Origin: Petrosia ficiformis
Lineage: Eukaryota; Porifera; Demospongiae; Haplosclerida; Petrosiidae
Reading direction: 5' to 3'
NCBI GenBank assembly: GCA_947044365.1
Contig: OX345636.1
Location: 59,523,537-59,587,536 of the forward strand
DNA length: 64,000 bases
A program made the translations under genes and the position numbers. Positions within the stretch are counted from its first letter, which is position 1; each line of letters starts with the position of its first letter. This document shows positions 22,930 to 36,700 of this stretch, one piece after another. The notes under the pieces are model-generated. The model was given only the letters and a program-made list of their open reading frames with translations, made no database searches and was not told where the DNA came from.

Positions 22930-24240
22930 ACATGTAATTGATGACATGACTGTGTGTATTTAAAAATGTCATATCAAAATCCTGTAATAAAACAAACGGT
23001 AACAAAGGCTATATAGCATCCCAGATACCATCATTCCTAATCTAATCAGACTTGTTTGGTCATGTGACTAACTTGTTGAAATATTTGACACAAATTATGT
23101 AATAATAGAAAAGAAATTAATAATAGATTATATAATTATTACATGCATGTGTACATACATGTAATTTATATAAATGAATATCAGAGCATTGTTCCCCCCT
23201 TGCCATCCTTTGGCCAGCATTCCTACTACAGCGACGTTTATTATCTCAATCTTGTAATTTCCAATCTGATTGCTCAGTTTATTAATTGATCATATGACTT
23301 GGTATATTCTAAAAGGGCATATCAAAATTAATTAACAACTAATAGCGAGGGCTGTGAAGCGTCCTGGATGCCAACCTTCTACCATTATCTGGAGACTGTG
23401 ATTCACCACGGTAATAACAAAGATTCAAATACATGTCAATCAGGTGACAGTCACCTGATTATGATATCAATGCATCAGGAATGTTCACCCAAGTTACAGA
23501 CTTTGTTTCGCCGTGGTGCGTGTCAGTCTGTAGACGAGACTAGCCACCATTGGAGACTATGCTTCACCACAGATGTAACATATAGATTAGAATACAAAAA
23601 CACATGTATTTGTAATACACATAGGTGGAGTGAATCAGGTGACTGATTATGACATCACTGATGACGCGTTTGGCTGTTAACTTGCGTCTAATCAGCACTG
23701 TACATGCACTTACTTCTTGTACATACATGTATATGTATTAGATGTTCATACTGTAGTACATATACACACTATGATATTGTTATAATATTTATATAGATTG
23801 CCGATATAAATTCGGGGTGGGACTGGAGCCTCCCTGTTTTCTTCTCCTGTACTTGTGCTGTACATACTATATAAGATACATGTACATGTACATGTTCATA
23901 CTGTGTATGTACATGTATATTAGTACTTACATGTATACTTGTTATAATGCTTGTTGATTATAATACATGTACATACCATGTATAATACATGTACATGTAC
24001 ATACATGTAGTACATTTACATACACATGTACAAACAGTGTATACCGTAATACATGTATATAGTACATATACTATTGTAAATTTTGTAACTAGCACACACC
24101 TACATACATGTACAATAATTGTTAATACTATAGATCATTTTCTTACTATACTACATATTAGATGTACATAGGATAGTACATGTACATGTACATACATGTA
24201 GGATAGTACATGTACAAGTACACAATATAGTTATGATATA
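22930..24240. repeat. Duplicated block D (partner 40660-42470)
   Basis: Same-orientation copy. The partner contains a hairpin-ended element at 41067-41543, and here the intact target (ATCAAAATTAATTAAC, near 23331) is preserved. 23860-24300 is nearly pure TACATG-type sequence. Confidence 0.88.
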
Positions 24241-25164
24241 TTATGTGAGCATCAACAATACTATAGCCACCAAACTACATGTACATGTACATGTTATTTA
24301 TGGTATCAGCTGTGTTTGTATGTACTACATGTATTAATTCAGCTATGATAATTTATGATTATAATATTATTCAAGCCTTTCAAATGTTGATTGCTAACAC
24401 GTCAAGGATGCTGTGATATCAATATAGTTTTATAGTGACAATATTATAATTATACTCACCTGTACAGATTCATTATTTGATAATGTACAGTGTAGGTCAC
24501 ATAGGAAAGTGTAATTTCACTCCATTGCTTTATTCATATACATATTCATATACCTGTACATAGTGGAATAAAAACAAGAAAATGAATTTTTAGTAATAGT
24601 TGGTACTATACAATATTCAAAATTAAATGAATCTGTATAAATAATAATACATGTAATTCTCCCCCTTTTATACAAGTCATATTCCCACCTGATTATCTAA
24701 TGATCCAGGTAACATGTTCACTTTCAGTTGGTACATAGTCTGGTAATTATAGTGTATTTATTAACTGACATACAGTATAATTATATCAATAAAAAGTCAC
24801 CATACAGTGCAGTAATTACTCAGTTTCTACAGTATATTAAAAGTGGTTTGACAGTAATTGGTGTACTTATGAATTACTGTAATTACTGTACTATACTGAC
24901 AGTAGAAATAAGGTAATTATTGTTACTGTATGATGACTTTTTATTGACATGTATGGTACGTTTATGTAAAAGTCATTTTTAAAACTAATTTTTAAATAAA
25001 ACCTGTTCTTGTTATGCAAGCTATGAAAATACATGAAGTTTGATTAGTGTAGTTGTGAGAGACATCAAGCTGATAATTATATACCAATGCTAATTAATTA
25101 ATTAATTAACCATTATATAGATGACATCAAATACACGTATATGTAATTATTACACTTACAGTCA
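24241..25164. other. Intron 3, unidentified
   Basis: AT-rich. Contains ATTAATTAATTAATTAA at 25091. No gene. Confidence 0.5.
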
Positions 25165-25760
25165 CTATCCTAGCATAATGTTTGTGTTCAGTTGCAAGCT
25201 CTTAAAAGTCAAATACATGTGAATAATTTTGCCCCATTTTTGGCTAAATGTTATAGACATGTACATTCTGTATTTATTATAATTATGGATAGCGACATTA
25301 CCCTCATGATAAGACACAAACTGACTGAATGTTATACGTACATTAAACATCTCTCCTGATACAATACATTGGCTATTCATAAATAAATCAAGTCTACCAT
25401 TCTATTGTAAGCATTACTAGTATACAGTGTTCTCAACAGGATTTTAGCACTTGGTAGTGCCTGTAAAACTAAGATTTATTAGGTGTGACTAAGTTTCTTG
25501 AATCAGGCCACAAGTTAGTAGGAAAATAATGAGTGATAGTAGTGTAGGCTTAATCCCAGAGCTGAAATGATGGACCAGCACCACCACTAAAAAGCCTAGT
25601 GAGAACATACCCTGCTAGTATATTGTCTAATATATCCATAAATTAGACATGCTATGAGACCTTTTAAAGTGGACAATTTTCAGTCTCAATTGACCTCTTG
25701 CTAGTCGTTTTAGTTAAACACCCTTTATAATATAAGAACAGCTTGCTATTCTGTAAAGTA
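25165..25760. repeat. Repeat block E (partners 37560-38220 and 42480-43170)
   Basis: Three same-orientation copies sharing the stretch around TTAAACATCTCTCCTGATAC and the one around AGCCTAGTGAGAACATACCC. Confidence 0.8.
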
Positions 25761-26929
25761 GCCACTAAATGTCCCAAATAATATCTTTACTAGAGAATGC
25801 TTGCATGCATGCAGTCATTGTGGGGCAAGCCTGAGAAGGAATAACCAAATGAGCAAAAGCAAGCAGAAGGGAAGAAGAGCAAAATGCCACAGTTCATGAG
25901 TTGGTTTTGGTTTTAGAGCAACAGGAACTCACAAAACATGTAGATCAGTTTATCAGTACTATCAATCCAATCTCTCCTCTTTAGTCTCTCCAGTTTGTCT
26001 AGCTCTGTCCCTCTCTCTTCTTTTCATCGATCTCTTTTCATCCATAGCTATCACACAATGACACACATGTAGCTTTGTTAATTAATTAATAAAACGTTTT
26101 AGTATTTCAACAATAAGATATTTGCGAAATACATACGTACATGTACCAAAAATTTATTGAAAAGTCAACACGGTTTAATAGAACATACGGAATCATGTAT
26201 AATACATACACGTGTACATACATGTACATACATATATACATAAAGAAAATTCTCAACCAACTCCCTAGTGTAGGGCTCTCTCAGGCTCGTCTCAATTCAA
26301 ACAACAATACATAAATAATATTACATGTATATATTATGGGCAATAGATTGATACTAATATAATATAATTGATATAATACTTGAACATTCTCTACATTAAT
26401 GATGTCTGTTAGCCATCTTGAAGATCTTGTTAATTGTATAGACACTTGATAACAAATGATATGTGGTTATGAAGACATGTATGTCAATTAGCAGCAGTGT
26501 TGTATTATTATGACAATGATGAGCACTATTAGTTATAGTATGACTAGTTTATCACTAGTTATGATTTAATTATCTATAATAATATAGGCTTACTAAAAGG
26601 GTTTTAATTTTAGATAACTAACTAAAATTCCCAATTATTGGTGAATTTTGATTTTAGTTAATTATAGTTATTTCATCAGACCTGTAATTTACGTAGTTAT
26701 AGTTTAGCTAAAAGTCATAATGTCTTTAATGGAAGGGGTTTTAGTTATAATTATGTTTAATTAAAACAACACTAATTGGTAGTTGTCATTTTGTAGCATA
26801 ATATAGTATTATAGCTATATACATGTATGTATGAATAATGTAATATTAATTTTAAAAGTTAACACAATGGTATTATAGTACAGTATACAAGAAAGAAGTG
26901 TGACTTACATCATAATATATGTGATGTAA
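25761..26929. other. Intron 3, mixed repeat fragments
   Basis: 25875-25935 repeats the CATGAGTTGGTTTTGGTTTT stretch of block C. 26230-26480 is a diverged relative of block B (GCCATCTTGAAGATCTTG). 26540-26770 is rich in TTAGTTAT and TTAATTAT. No coding sequence. Confidence 0.5.
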
Positions 26930-27248
26930 TTTTCAAAAACGGACACTTCCCAAAAATTTGGTATCAGGAAGAGCTACAATATTAATCTTCATATTAATTT
27001 TCAGTACAAAATGGTAGACTTATGAGCTATTAACCTTAATTTGATCGAAATTGTTTTACAGGAAAGTCTCCCTTTCCAACCATTAGATCACATGTTGATG
27101 TTAGTTATATTTCATGTACATATATATACATGTACATTCTTTTTCTACATAAGCTATAACTATTCCTCTACATGTAATCACATATACACATAGTCACACA
27201 CATGCTTTTATTGCTTTAGCAATTCATAAGAAATTTTGTGATAATAAT

Positions 27249-27622
27249 CAGATATGGGTTCACTTACAATTACAATTGTAATTGAGGTCAATTACAATTA
27301 CAATTATGTAGTTGTAATTGTACTGTAATTGAAACATTTGTATTGATGCTATTTTTAATCATAAGGATTTTACTTTCATTCATTCATTCTATACCAAATT
27401 ATTAAAATGTAATGGTTATTATACATGTAGACACTTTCATTTTAGAATTTATGCTACCGGCTTAGAGGTATTGCTGTAATTATATTGTAATTGCATGCGA
27501 CTGTACATGTAATTGTAGTTGAATGTCACATAATTGTAATTGTAATTAACCAGTGGTAGCTACACTGACAATAATTGAAGCTGTAATTGTAATTGGCCTT
27601 TTGTAATTGAACCCAGACCTGG
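27249..27622. mobile_element. AATTGTAATT-rich MITE, second copy
   Basis: Same element and same relative position in block C as 22323-22694 and 47772-48144. Confidence 0.75.
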
Positions 27623-28123
27623 TACACATACATGTAGATGTACATGTACATAACCCCACTATTAAATAATTTATATTCACATGTCACCTGAAATAATTGG
27701 AACAGAGTGTTTGTATAAATGTAGCATTGTTAAGTAAATTCTTAGCTTGATACACCTACTATTATTCCACTATATATAAGAGAACAACTACATTTTGTAT
27801 TTAGTAATAACAACTATTGATCTTCCAGATAATAAATTCTATCATCTTTTATAATTAATAATGAAGATTTTAATAATAATCATTTGTTTCATGTAGATAT
27901 TCTCTTTTGTATACATTATACACATGTATCATGTACTTTTATATCTTCATTGTATCTAATTCAGATTATAAAGAGTATCACCATACCATTGTGTATACTT
28001 ACATAATCTTGTTTGAATTCTCATTAGTTTATATCTTATAATTCAGTTACATTCCTCCCTACTTAATCAACATGATGTTAAATGTAGTATCCTATCAAGA
28101 CACTAAATTGTTTAATATAATTA

Positions 28124-28658
28124 ACCCGAGCGCGTAGGCAGAGGGTTATAGTAGTCTTCTGGTGTGTGTGTGTGTGTGTCTGTGTGTTACCGCTTGATCT
28201 CCACAACTGCAAGGTCTTACTGTATTCTGAGCATATCTGCAGAATACTGGTATAATGAAAGGTAAGAAATAAAAGCGATTTGTTCTGAATTAGTCATGTT
28301 GCAGAGAAACAGCCGTGCAAATACTCGTCGATCTGTCGCCATCTTGAAATTTTATTGTTTTTGCTGATGTCAGCAGGAAACACTGAACACTAACTTTTGT
28401 CTCTTTGAAGTTTTGTTTCTTAAGCTTTGTCTATCGTCCTAACGAGTGTTTATACAGCTATTTGTGAAGTTTTGTCCAGAAATTCGCTAGTTCTCAAGAG
28501 ATCTCATGGCCATGCTATCTTCATAATTTGCATATTCATGATGTACTACTGAATGGGGGTGTTCCTGGCTGTTGCAATAGGTTACTTAGGCAAAGTTGTT
28601 CTAAAGCCATGCTGTTTTTGCAAGCTAGCGAGGGTTCTGCACTTTAGTGCATTCATTA
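28124..28658. mobile_element. 535-bp insertion in intron 3, absent from the paralogous intron
   Basis: Alignment to 48601-48660 shows a clean insertion starting ACCCGAGCGCGTAGGC and ending in AGTGCATTC, flanked by ATTA on both sides (4-bp duplication). It contains a (GT)n run. It has a start (CGAGCGCGTAGGCAGAGGGT) and end (GCTAGCGAGGGTT) that recall the CGCAGCGAGGGTAAC motifs at 20283 and 44876. No ORF; non-autonomous. Class unknown. Confidence 0.75.
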
Positions 28659-28742
28659 TGATTAGTAATTGAGTCATGCATTTCTAATATGAATTGATTG
28701 TACAAATTCTAAAGAATTACTTTTATTATTTCTTTTACATAG

Positions 28743-28841
28743 TATGGACGGACACCTACTCATCAGGCTACTATTAACAACAGTGTAGATGCACTATCTG
28801 CACTAATACGTCATGAATCAAAATTGGACACACAGGATAAG
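28743..28841 (+). CDS. Ankyrin-repeat exon 4
   Basis: A 33-codon phase-0 exon from a TACATAG acceptor to a GTTAGT donor. It encodes Y-G-R-T-P-T-H-Q-A, a first helix, the VDALSALIRHES second helix and KLDTQDK. It deviates from the ankyrin consensus (T for L at position 6, E-S for G-A in the turn) more than exon 5. It sits in a segmental duplication whose other copy holds exon 5. The introns match almost perfectly but the two exons differ at 35 of 99 bases and 18 of 33 residues, with divergence starting and stopping at the splice sites. Confidence 0.85.
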
Positions 28842-29100
28842 GTTAGTTCTAATAACACACTATACTATAATATTCATTATTTTATTGTACTAATTCCGGT
28901 GGTAATACATATTTTCATTAGTAATTGAATTTTGTGATTATAAAGAAGGGCTAATCTACTATACAGATCTGTGTTATAATATATAAATACCTTGTATGAT
29001 ATAACAGTGTCACAAGTATGATATTTACGTAGAATATGATTTACATTAGTCTCCAGTAATATAATGTAAATGAATTAATTGTAAGTACTCTCTGTCTTTT

Positions 29101-30800
29101 ACCATTTTGATGACATGATTATTATTATCCTTTCCAAATAATTATATTGGATAAACACATCATGAGATTCATGAATATATACACATAAAAACCAGTTATA
29201 AATGTCTTGTTTTGGTGTATATGTGGGTAACATGTACAGTAGTCATCAATAAAATGTTCACATAGCATTGTTGCAGTACACAAGTAGTACTCTACACTCC
29301 ATAAAACACTGAAAGAGCATATTATTATGCATACTACACTTAATAAAATAATAAACAGCAGTGACATTTGAGCTCCACCTTCTACTACTAACTAACCTTT
29401 CTTTACCTCTACATATATAACTCTCCCATTTTATATAACTAGAGTTTCTAACTTACATGTACTTTGCTGGAAAGAAGAGTTGTTAAGAAAGCTATAGATG
29501 TTAAATATGTGATTCACTATCAGCAAGAAGATAGCAAGAAGATAGCAAGGCGAATGCTTACAAGTTTAGTATACCAAAGGGCAACACCCACACCTTTACT
29601 TACCTGTATAACTTACTCATTTTACAGTTTATATAGACTACTAACTTACTTACAGGGGAGCTTCTAACAAAGTTGTAGATACCAAATACATGCTTCATTA
29701 GTCAGAGGAAAGCAGCAAAGGGAGTGTTTGAAAGTGCAGTGGTCAGTACCAACAGCCACGAGGCTATAATAGTGCACTATGTGTTGTACATGTACGTATG
29801 TACAGTGTACATATTAAAATTAAAATGTTACCATAGTTAGTAGTTAACATGGTGCAACATACTTAGTACATACATGTACATGTACGTACTACAATAACAC
29901 TGTGTGAACTTTTTATTGAGGGCTACTGTATACAAGAATGTGTACACATGTATGTGTCTAGTAATTACATGTAGTCTGATGGCATTGCCTCTTCACTGGT
30001 AGGAGGAAGGGTCTGGGACATATATGTACATACACATGTATATAATACATGTACTATAATACATGTACCAGATTACTCCACTTCAAACCACAAGCTCCAC
30101 ATCACATGTAACAAATACAATGTTCAATGTGAATAATATTGTTTGTATTATACATTATAACTGGTATAACAATTGAGAGGGTATAAAACCCAGAATGGAA
30201 TGAAACTGAATGTGGAATGGAATGGAACGGAACTGGAAGTTGATAACTATTATTATATGGTTGGTAATTGAATTTATTAAGTAATTTTAATATTATATCA
30301 TGCACAAAAAAAACCAAACAAAGTCTGTACCTTTATTAGTGGAATATTTGTCTACCAATAATGATCAATCTCAATATTGACATACAACCATACAAAAGTA
30401 GTTACATCATATATAGTAATTTATTAAGTAACTTAACAAGTGCATAGGTAACAAAGTATCTACATAAGTGATATATAGCAACTCATTATAAATAAATAAG
30501 TAACTTCATATGAATAGTCTCATCACTAGAATCTTTACATTTGGTAGATGAATCTTCCAAGATATACACTTAGATATTTTGAATGGTGGTGGTGATGAAG
30601 ATGATGACAGAGAGTCATACTCATCGCTACAAATTAAAATGAGTTCAGAAGTCATTCCTCTCTTGCTTCCACATTTGTCTTTTTGCACATACTAATAATA
30701 TTAAGATTAAATAATTTTATTTAATGTAGTTATTAATTTCCGGTTCCGTTCTGTTCCAAGTTTTCTACCTACCCATCAAAATTATATTATACATGTAACC
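29101..30800. repeat. Repeat block H-like copy (partners 33300-34600, 46130-46960, 49040-49560, 52540-53880)
   Basis: Shares the stretch around ATAAACAGCAGTGACATTTG, the one around GGGGAGCTTCTAACAAAG and the GGAATGGAA-rich tail. All copies have the same orientation. The short minus-strand ORF seen in several copies (starting MSLLFIILLSV) has different C-termini in each, so it is not a conserved gene. Confidence 0.8.
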
Positions 30801-31064
30801 AAATTTTATTAAACACTTACCTTTAGTCAGTCACTATTCAGCCATTTTGTACAAGAAGCCAACAAAATGTGGAATTAATGATATCTCATCCTGGATACCA
30901 AATTCGATTGACTTCCTGTACAAAATAGCGGAGCTAACCATTTGATCAAAATTATTTTGTGGTAGAGTACAACTTGTTCATTTTTGTAATTCAGTCACTA
31001 TTGCCCAGCCCTAATTAATACACACTTACAAAGCAAGTAACCCCACCTCAATCAACCTTCCAGC

Positions 31065-31576
31065 TTGTAAAAGTCTGATATACATGTACATGTATACACT
31101 TGTCCTCAGACCACTTCCTCATATGTAAAGTGAGTGGTAACACCAGACTATCTAGTAATTATACAATGACACCTTAGCTCACTATGTAGTTGATAATAAT
31201 CTTTTCACTGAGTACATACATGTACATTACTCAATGAATGAGTCTTCCAAGTAGATTCTTAATCTCTCATACATGTACATACATGTAGTGTTGGGCGATT
31301 ATGAGAATTGATGATATGATACACATGTAATCATACAGTAGATATTCACGATTATCACGGTTATAATCAAAGAGATTTGTAGTATTCCCACCTTTGGCTT
31401 GGACTGATTTTTTACACTTGTAACAAACGGGCCTCTTGTTCTGACTCAATCATAATACAATCTTCTGTTGCCTGTAGTCCCAAGTAAGTCCAAACACAAC
31501 TTTTTGTGTTTTTTTTTCTTTACAACATTCATTCCCTGAGCTTGATGTAAAGCCATCTTTTTACTTAAGACACTTT
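31065..31576. repeat. Duplicated block G (partners 50300-50783 and partly 57010-57195)
   Basis: Near-identical to 50300-50783, starting around CACTTGTCCTCAGACCACTT and ending inside the hAT element that follows. The 57-kb copy stops where a 33-bp minisatellite begins. Confidence 0.85.
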
Positions 31577-31715
31577 TGTGGTCTAACACAATAATCGTGC
31601 ATGCGCGATAATCGTGCAAATCAATAATCACCTCAAACAAAAATGTAACGGTTTGATTATTGTTTATTATAAACACCGTGATTTAATCGTCAAACTGGTT
31701 AATCGCCCAACACTA
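31286..31715 (-). mobile_element. hAT element with 16-bp TIRs and a decayed BED zinc finger
   Basis: Perfect 16-bp terminal inverted repeats TAGTGTTGGGCGATTA are flanked by CATACATG and CACACATG (7 of 8 match). The minus strand encodes pieces of a BED-type zinc finger, split between frames. One frame has an aromatic K-S-C-V-W-T-Y-L-G-L segment (about 31470-31510). Another has the C-Y-K-C pair with NTTNLF and a decayed His end (about 31340-31440). BED fingers are the usual N-terminal DNA-binding domain of hAT transposases. The catalytic part is absent and the element is dead. Confidence 0.82.
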
Positions 31716-31894
31716 CACACATGTATACATGTAATTATAAATTATTGTTAATGTACATTGAGCTAACCTGTAGTATTGAGCAATTATTGAATATTCTAAT
31801 AAATGAACATCTTTAGAGAGTTCAATTTATCATGTACTATATGATACAAAGATCATGATGATCAACTGAATAAAGAGTGTGTAACATATAAAAA

Positions 31895-32424
31895 CAAGTG
31901 TACATAGAGAAAAAAACATCCCTATATTTGCTTTGTGATGACTATGTATTAAGCATTGCTGATGGCACTAGTGTCTCTACCTTTCTGTGTACTCCTGAAG
32001 ACGTAAGTGTAAGCCTAATTGCAGTCTAAATACACAGATGTCTGATGAACTGACTGAGGTACTCCTTCAAGGTTCTAAATGATGACTTCCTCGTGTCTGA
32101 AACTCAACAACTTATCATACATACTTGTTAAAGATTCTTGCATAATATCTATACTGTTTCTCTGCTATATACAACAGTTATTAGCAGTTTTACATACTTT
32201 TTGAATCTTCCTGGCTGGTCTGTAGCTCAAACGCGCGTTCTTTTACGCGCCACGCCCATTAATTGACCGAGCCCCCGGGAATGACGCAACTTCCTTAACT
32301 ACATATACAACGCATAGTCGCGCAAGTGACACAAGAATATATATATATAATTATATATATATATATATATATATACATTAAACCCCGTGGAAAGCAATTA
32401 TAGATATGGCCCTACGGGCCATAA
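31895..32424 (+). mobile_element. Hairpin-ended element, second subfamily
   Basis: Begins CAAGTGTACATAGAG and then CATCCCTATATTTGCTTT. Ends GGAAAGCAATTATAGATATGG with the hairpin GGCCCTACGGGCC and ATAA. It has an internal (TA)n run. Its interior matches 60048-60569 rather than the 41-kb copy, so two subfamilies share the same ends. Confidence 0.78.
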
Positions 32425-32829
32425 AAAAGAAGGGCTAAGCAATACTGGATATTATTTGTTGTACTTGTATTTTATAACTACACATAGTAGCCACATTCAT
32501 TAGTGATAATAATTATCTTAACTAATAAGTTCTAGTGTTGCTTAGACTTTCTCATGTAGTCTGTTCTCTTGTATTTCAATCTTCATTCACTGGATCATCA
32601 TTCTGTTTAAATTAAGTTTCTGATGATCTACTTTATTATAATATTTAGTATATGATCAATGATATAACAAAACATTCACATATTATCCATTGACTACATT
32701 ACTGATATGAATGTACACTTGAATTGAGCTAATTATAAACCTGATACTATTTAAATATCATTAAAAGCTAGGACATTGTTTGTATAAATTATAATTATAT
32801 TATGTATAATAATTATCTCTTGGTAGAGA

Positions 32830-34600
32830 TATAATAAACCTATAAAATGTTTTCAAAATCTCGCTCATGCAGTGTCATGGGAATTCATCAATTAATTGAC
32901 ATTATTCTGGACTATTACATTCTTGTTTGAAACAAATTGCATCACAGTTTCCCCAGATGCTTCCTCATTTTATCAATATAATTATCAGCCATGCAAGACT
33001 ATTATATACTATATACATTTAGTATGTATACAAGTACATCAGTATTTTTGATAAGCTTATATGGCGCACCATTGGCCCAAAGAGCTTCTTATTTGGCGCT
33101 GCACAGTTCTCTATTTGGGCCAGTGGTGCAGTTAATTATGATTATATTGTCAGTAACAGCATTAACTCTTTGTTACTCGGCTCAAGATGTATTCTCAATG
33201 GCACACACACTAACCATTGTTGAGCCAATTTGGCCCATGCTTCAAAACTTATCAAAAACTCTGAAGTACATGTGTATGTATTAATTTACAGCCTATAAAG
33301 GAATTAGTCTCAATGTAAGTACTCTCTGTCTTTTACCATTTTGGTGACATAATCCTTTCCAAATATATTGGATAAACACATCATGAGATTCATGAAGAAA
33401 AATGACCTTCTTAGTTTCCATGCATGACTTAAAACTTTTAATAGAAGTTTATATTTCATTCCACCATATAAACATTATGTGTACATGTAGGTAGTATTTT
33501 AATACAGACATGTTTATATACACATAAAAACCAGTTATAAATGTCTTGTTTTGGTGTATATGTGGGTAACATGTACAGTAGTCCTCAATAAAGTGTTCAC
33601 ATAGCATTGTTGTAGTACACAAATAGTACTCTACACTCCATAATACACTGAAAGAGCATATTATTATGCATACTACACTTAATGAAATAATAAACAGCAG
33701 TGACATTTGAGCTCCACCTTCTACTACTAACTAACTCTTTACCTCTACATATACATGTATAACTCTCCCATTTTATATAACTAAAGTCTGTAACTTACAT
33801 GTACTTTGGTGGAAAGAAGTGTTGTTAAGAAAGCTACACATGTATAGATGTTAAATGTATATGTGATGCACTATCAGCAGGAAGATAGCAAGGCAGGTGC
33901 TTAAAAGTTTAGTAGTCTAAAGGGCAACACCCACACCTTTGCTTATACCTGTGTAACTTCACATTTTACACAACACAGACTTCTAACTTCCTTAATTAGA
34001 CAGGGGAGCTTCTAACAAAGTCGTAGATACCAAATACATGTATATGTACATGTACATGCTTCGTTAGTCAGAGGAAAGCAACAAAGCAAGTGTTTGAAAT
34101 AGCAGTGGTCAGTGCCAACAGTCATGAGGCTAATGTGCTATGCGTTTTACATATAATTATGTACATATTATAATTAAAATGTTGCCGTAATTAATATAGT
34201 GGAACATACTTAGTGCATACGTACTACAGTAACACTGTGTGAACTATTTATTGAGGGCTACTTTAATACAAGAATGTGTACACATGTACGTGTCTAGTAA
34301 TTACATGTAGTCTGATGGCATTGCCTCTTCACTGGTAGGAGGAAGGGTCTGGGACATACATGTACATGTACATGTATATTACCAGATTACTCAACCTCAA
34401 ACCACACTCTTATAAGCTCCACCTCACATGTAACAAATACAATGTTCAATGTACTGTAAATGGGGAGGGTATAAAACCCAGAATAGAATGAAACTGAATG
34501 TGGAATGGAACGGAACGGAACGGAACGGAACCGAACTGGAAATTGATAACTATTATTATATGTTTGGTAATGGAATTTAATATGTAATTTTAATATTATA
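32830..34600. repeat. Duplicated block H (partner 52060-53870)
   Basis: Collinear, same orientation, highly similar (for example the stretch around CATGGGAATTCATCAATTAA). Includes the MITE at 33040. The partner lacks one TACATG unit at 52711. 34610-34820 is TACATG-rich. Confidence 0.88.
33040..33263 (+). mobile_element. MITE of the CAGTGTTTTTGATAAG family
   Basis: 224 bp with ends CAGTATTTTTGATAAGCTTA and the inverted CTTATCAAAAACTCTG. The 97-codon ORF across it is also open in the 52-kb copy but lies entirely within repeat sequence, so I do not call it a gene. Confidence 0.75.
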
Positions 34601-34609
34601 TCGTGCGCA

Positions 34610-36700
34610 ATCGTACGTGTGTACATGTATACTGTACATGTACATGTACTTCTTAACTGCATGTATAATAATTATTACATGTACATACATGTACATGTAC
34701 AATAATACATGTTCATACTATACGTCATCTTCATACTATAGTACATAGTAGATGTACATGTATATACTGTGGTACTTCTACATGTACATGTACATGTACA
34801 ACTACAGTATATAATCTGTACTTAAAATTAAAAATTTGGGATATTTGAATTAAACATTGGCCACACCCACCATTAATTAATTAAACGAATGCAAAATCTG
34901 CAGACTCAGAGAAGCCTAAAACTTTCTTGAAACATTTGTAAGATGTTCATGCATGTACTATTACTTGACTGTCTATTACTATCCCATGTCTGAGTTCACC
35001 TAACTACATGTTACATGCCTTGCTTTGGCAACAAAATTAAATACCACTTACTCATAACAACCATACATAAGTAATAGATAGAGTAAAGGCAAAACACAAA
35101 GAAGTGATACTTACATGTACGTATGTATGTATGGTTGTTATATGGAAGTGGAATTTAATATTGTTGCCAAAACAAGGTACCATCCCCATCTTGTTCCTGT
35201 GCTTTTTCAGTTTTGATATATATCAGTGTTTATGAAAAGCTCATATGGCGCACCATTGACCCAAAGAGCTTCTTAATTATTTAGCACTACACAGTTCTCT
35301 CTTTGAGCCACATGGTGCAGTTAATTATGATTACATTGTCACTAACAGCTATGTTAACTGGCTCAAGATGTTTCCAATGGCATAACACTCTAACCATTGT
35401 TGAGCCAATTTGGCCCAAGCTTCAAACTTATCAAACTCTCTCATCCCTACATACTCCATTTCATTTTTTAAAATGTTTTTATTATATATATAATATAATC
35501 ACAATATAATAATTATTATTATTGTCATGTATTGTCTACAATTATTTTCTTATCAGTAATTATTGTTCTGCACTGTGAGTGCATTCATTAAAATAGTAAG
35601 GCCCTTACTTAATCCTTAGACAACTGTTATGGAATATACAACAGTGTACATGTATGTGACATTTGGTACCATACTGCATTCATGATCATGATATAGCATT
35701 CCAAGTGTCATGTTTGTCTTCAGCAGCAAATCCTTATAAATTAAAGAAAGTCATGACGTTTATTTGAGCTGAAAATAGACTTAGACGGATTTTAATGGAT
35801 ATCCCCATTTGTTCAGCATTCATAAGATCAGCACCACATTGATACTTGGGTTTTCATGCATTTGGGATACTTCTTGAATGAACCATGTACATGTACACTC
35901 TGGATGTATATATATATATGTACATGTAGATGGTGTGAGACTATCAGTACCATCATGATAGGAGACAAAATGACTGATGTAATACATTAATTATCCTCTA
36001 TCCATTTTAGTATATTGTACATGTCACTACAATGTCTCCATAAGTTACATGTACTGTACAACCTCTTAAAAGCAGATGCACATGGTAAATTTGAAAGTAT
36101 TTTCAGTCACTATTGATTTCATAGACATAGCCAGACCTTTAAGATTGGATGGGCCAGGCAAAGCATACATGTACATGTACATGTAGATCGGCGTGCAAAG
36201 CATGCCGAAACAGTTTAGTGCTAATAAATTTTTGATGGGCATGGTCTACCATTCGTGGCCAGGCAGACGAGTTCAGTTGAAACTACTTCAACTTTGGGAT
36301 GGGCGATTATGAAAATATGAATCAATTATTATTATATGTGCAAGTATCACGATTATTGCCATTATTGGTTACCTTACATACAATGTACATGTATGTATGT
36401 AGATTTCATTGAACAATCAAATTGATACCTTTTATTAGTTTAGTAAACAGTGTTGAAAAACTGATTTAGATGTGATAGTACTGAAAACCTGAAGTTATGG
36501 CACAATAATCATTATTTTTGTGACCACGATATGGCCAACATCATTATCACAGAAAATTTTAATCACGATTATCAAAATATTCCCCATCCCTACTTCAACT
36601 GCATGACCCTAGTTGAATCTGCTGGTTCCATCATCTTTAATACACATCTTCATAACTATATCCTTAAGAGCATTCAAACTCTCTGATTTTCTCTAAGTGA
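34610..36700. repeat. Duplicated block A, second copy
   Basis: Partner of 12240-14030, containing its own foldback (35018-35178) and MITE (35224-35440), plus one private hAT MITE (36294-36592). Confidence 0.85.
36294..36592. mobile_element. hAT-type MITE with perfect TSD CTTCAACT
   Basis: CTTCAACT at 36286-36293 and 36593-36600 brackets a 299-bp element. Its ends (TTGGGATGGGCGATTATGAA and, inverted, TAGGGATGGGGAATATTTTG) are imperfect inverted repeats. The paralogous site near 13928 lacks it. Confidence 0.85.

Larger units (their letters stand above)
26930..29100. repeat. Duplicated block C, copy 1 downstream part containing exon 4 (partner 47480-49120)
   Basis: About 97 percent identical by eye to 47480-49120 on both sides of the exon, apart from the inserted element at 28124-28658. 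Its first about 0.9 kb also repeats 21990-22866, so copy 1 is split and partly duplicated around a 4-kb insert. Confidence 0.88.

Noticed and set aside
28743..28841. Diversity-generating retroelement-type adenine mutagenesis between exons 4 and 5
   Set aside because: The differences are not confined to adenines and the nearby RT fragment at 4.3 kb is a dead retroelement of another kind.
32991..33284. 97-codon ORF, also open at 52224-52517
   Set aside because: Overlaps a MITE and is duplicated with block H; no coding signature.
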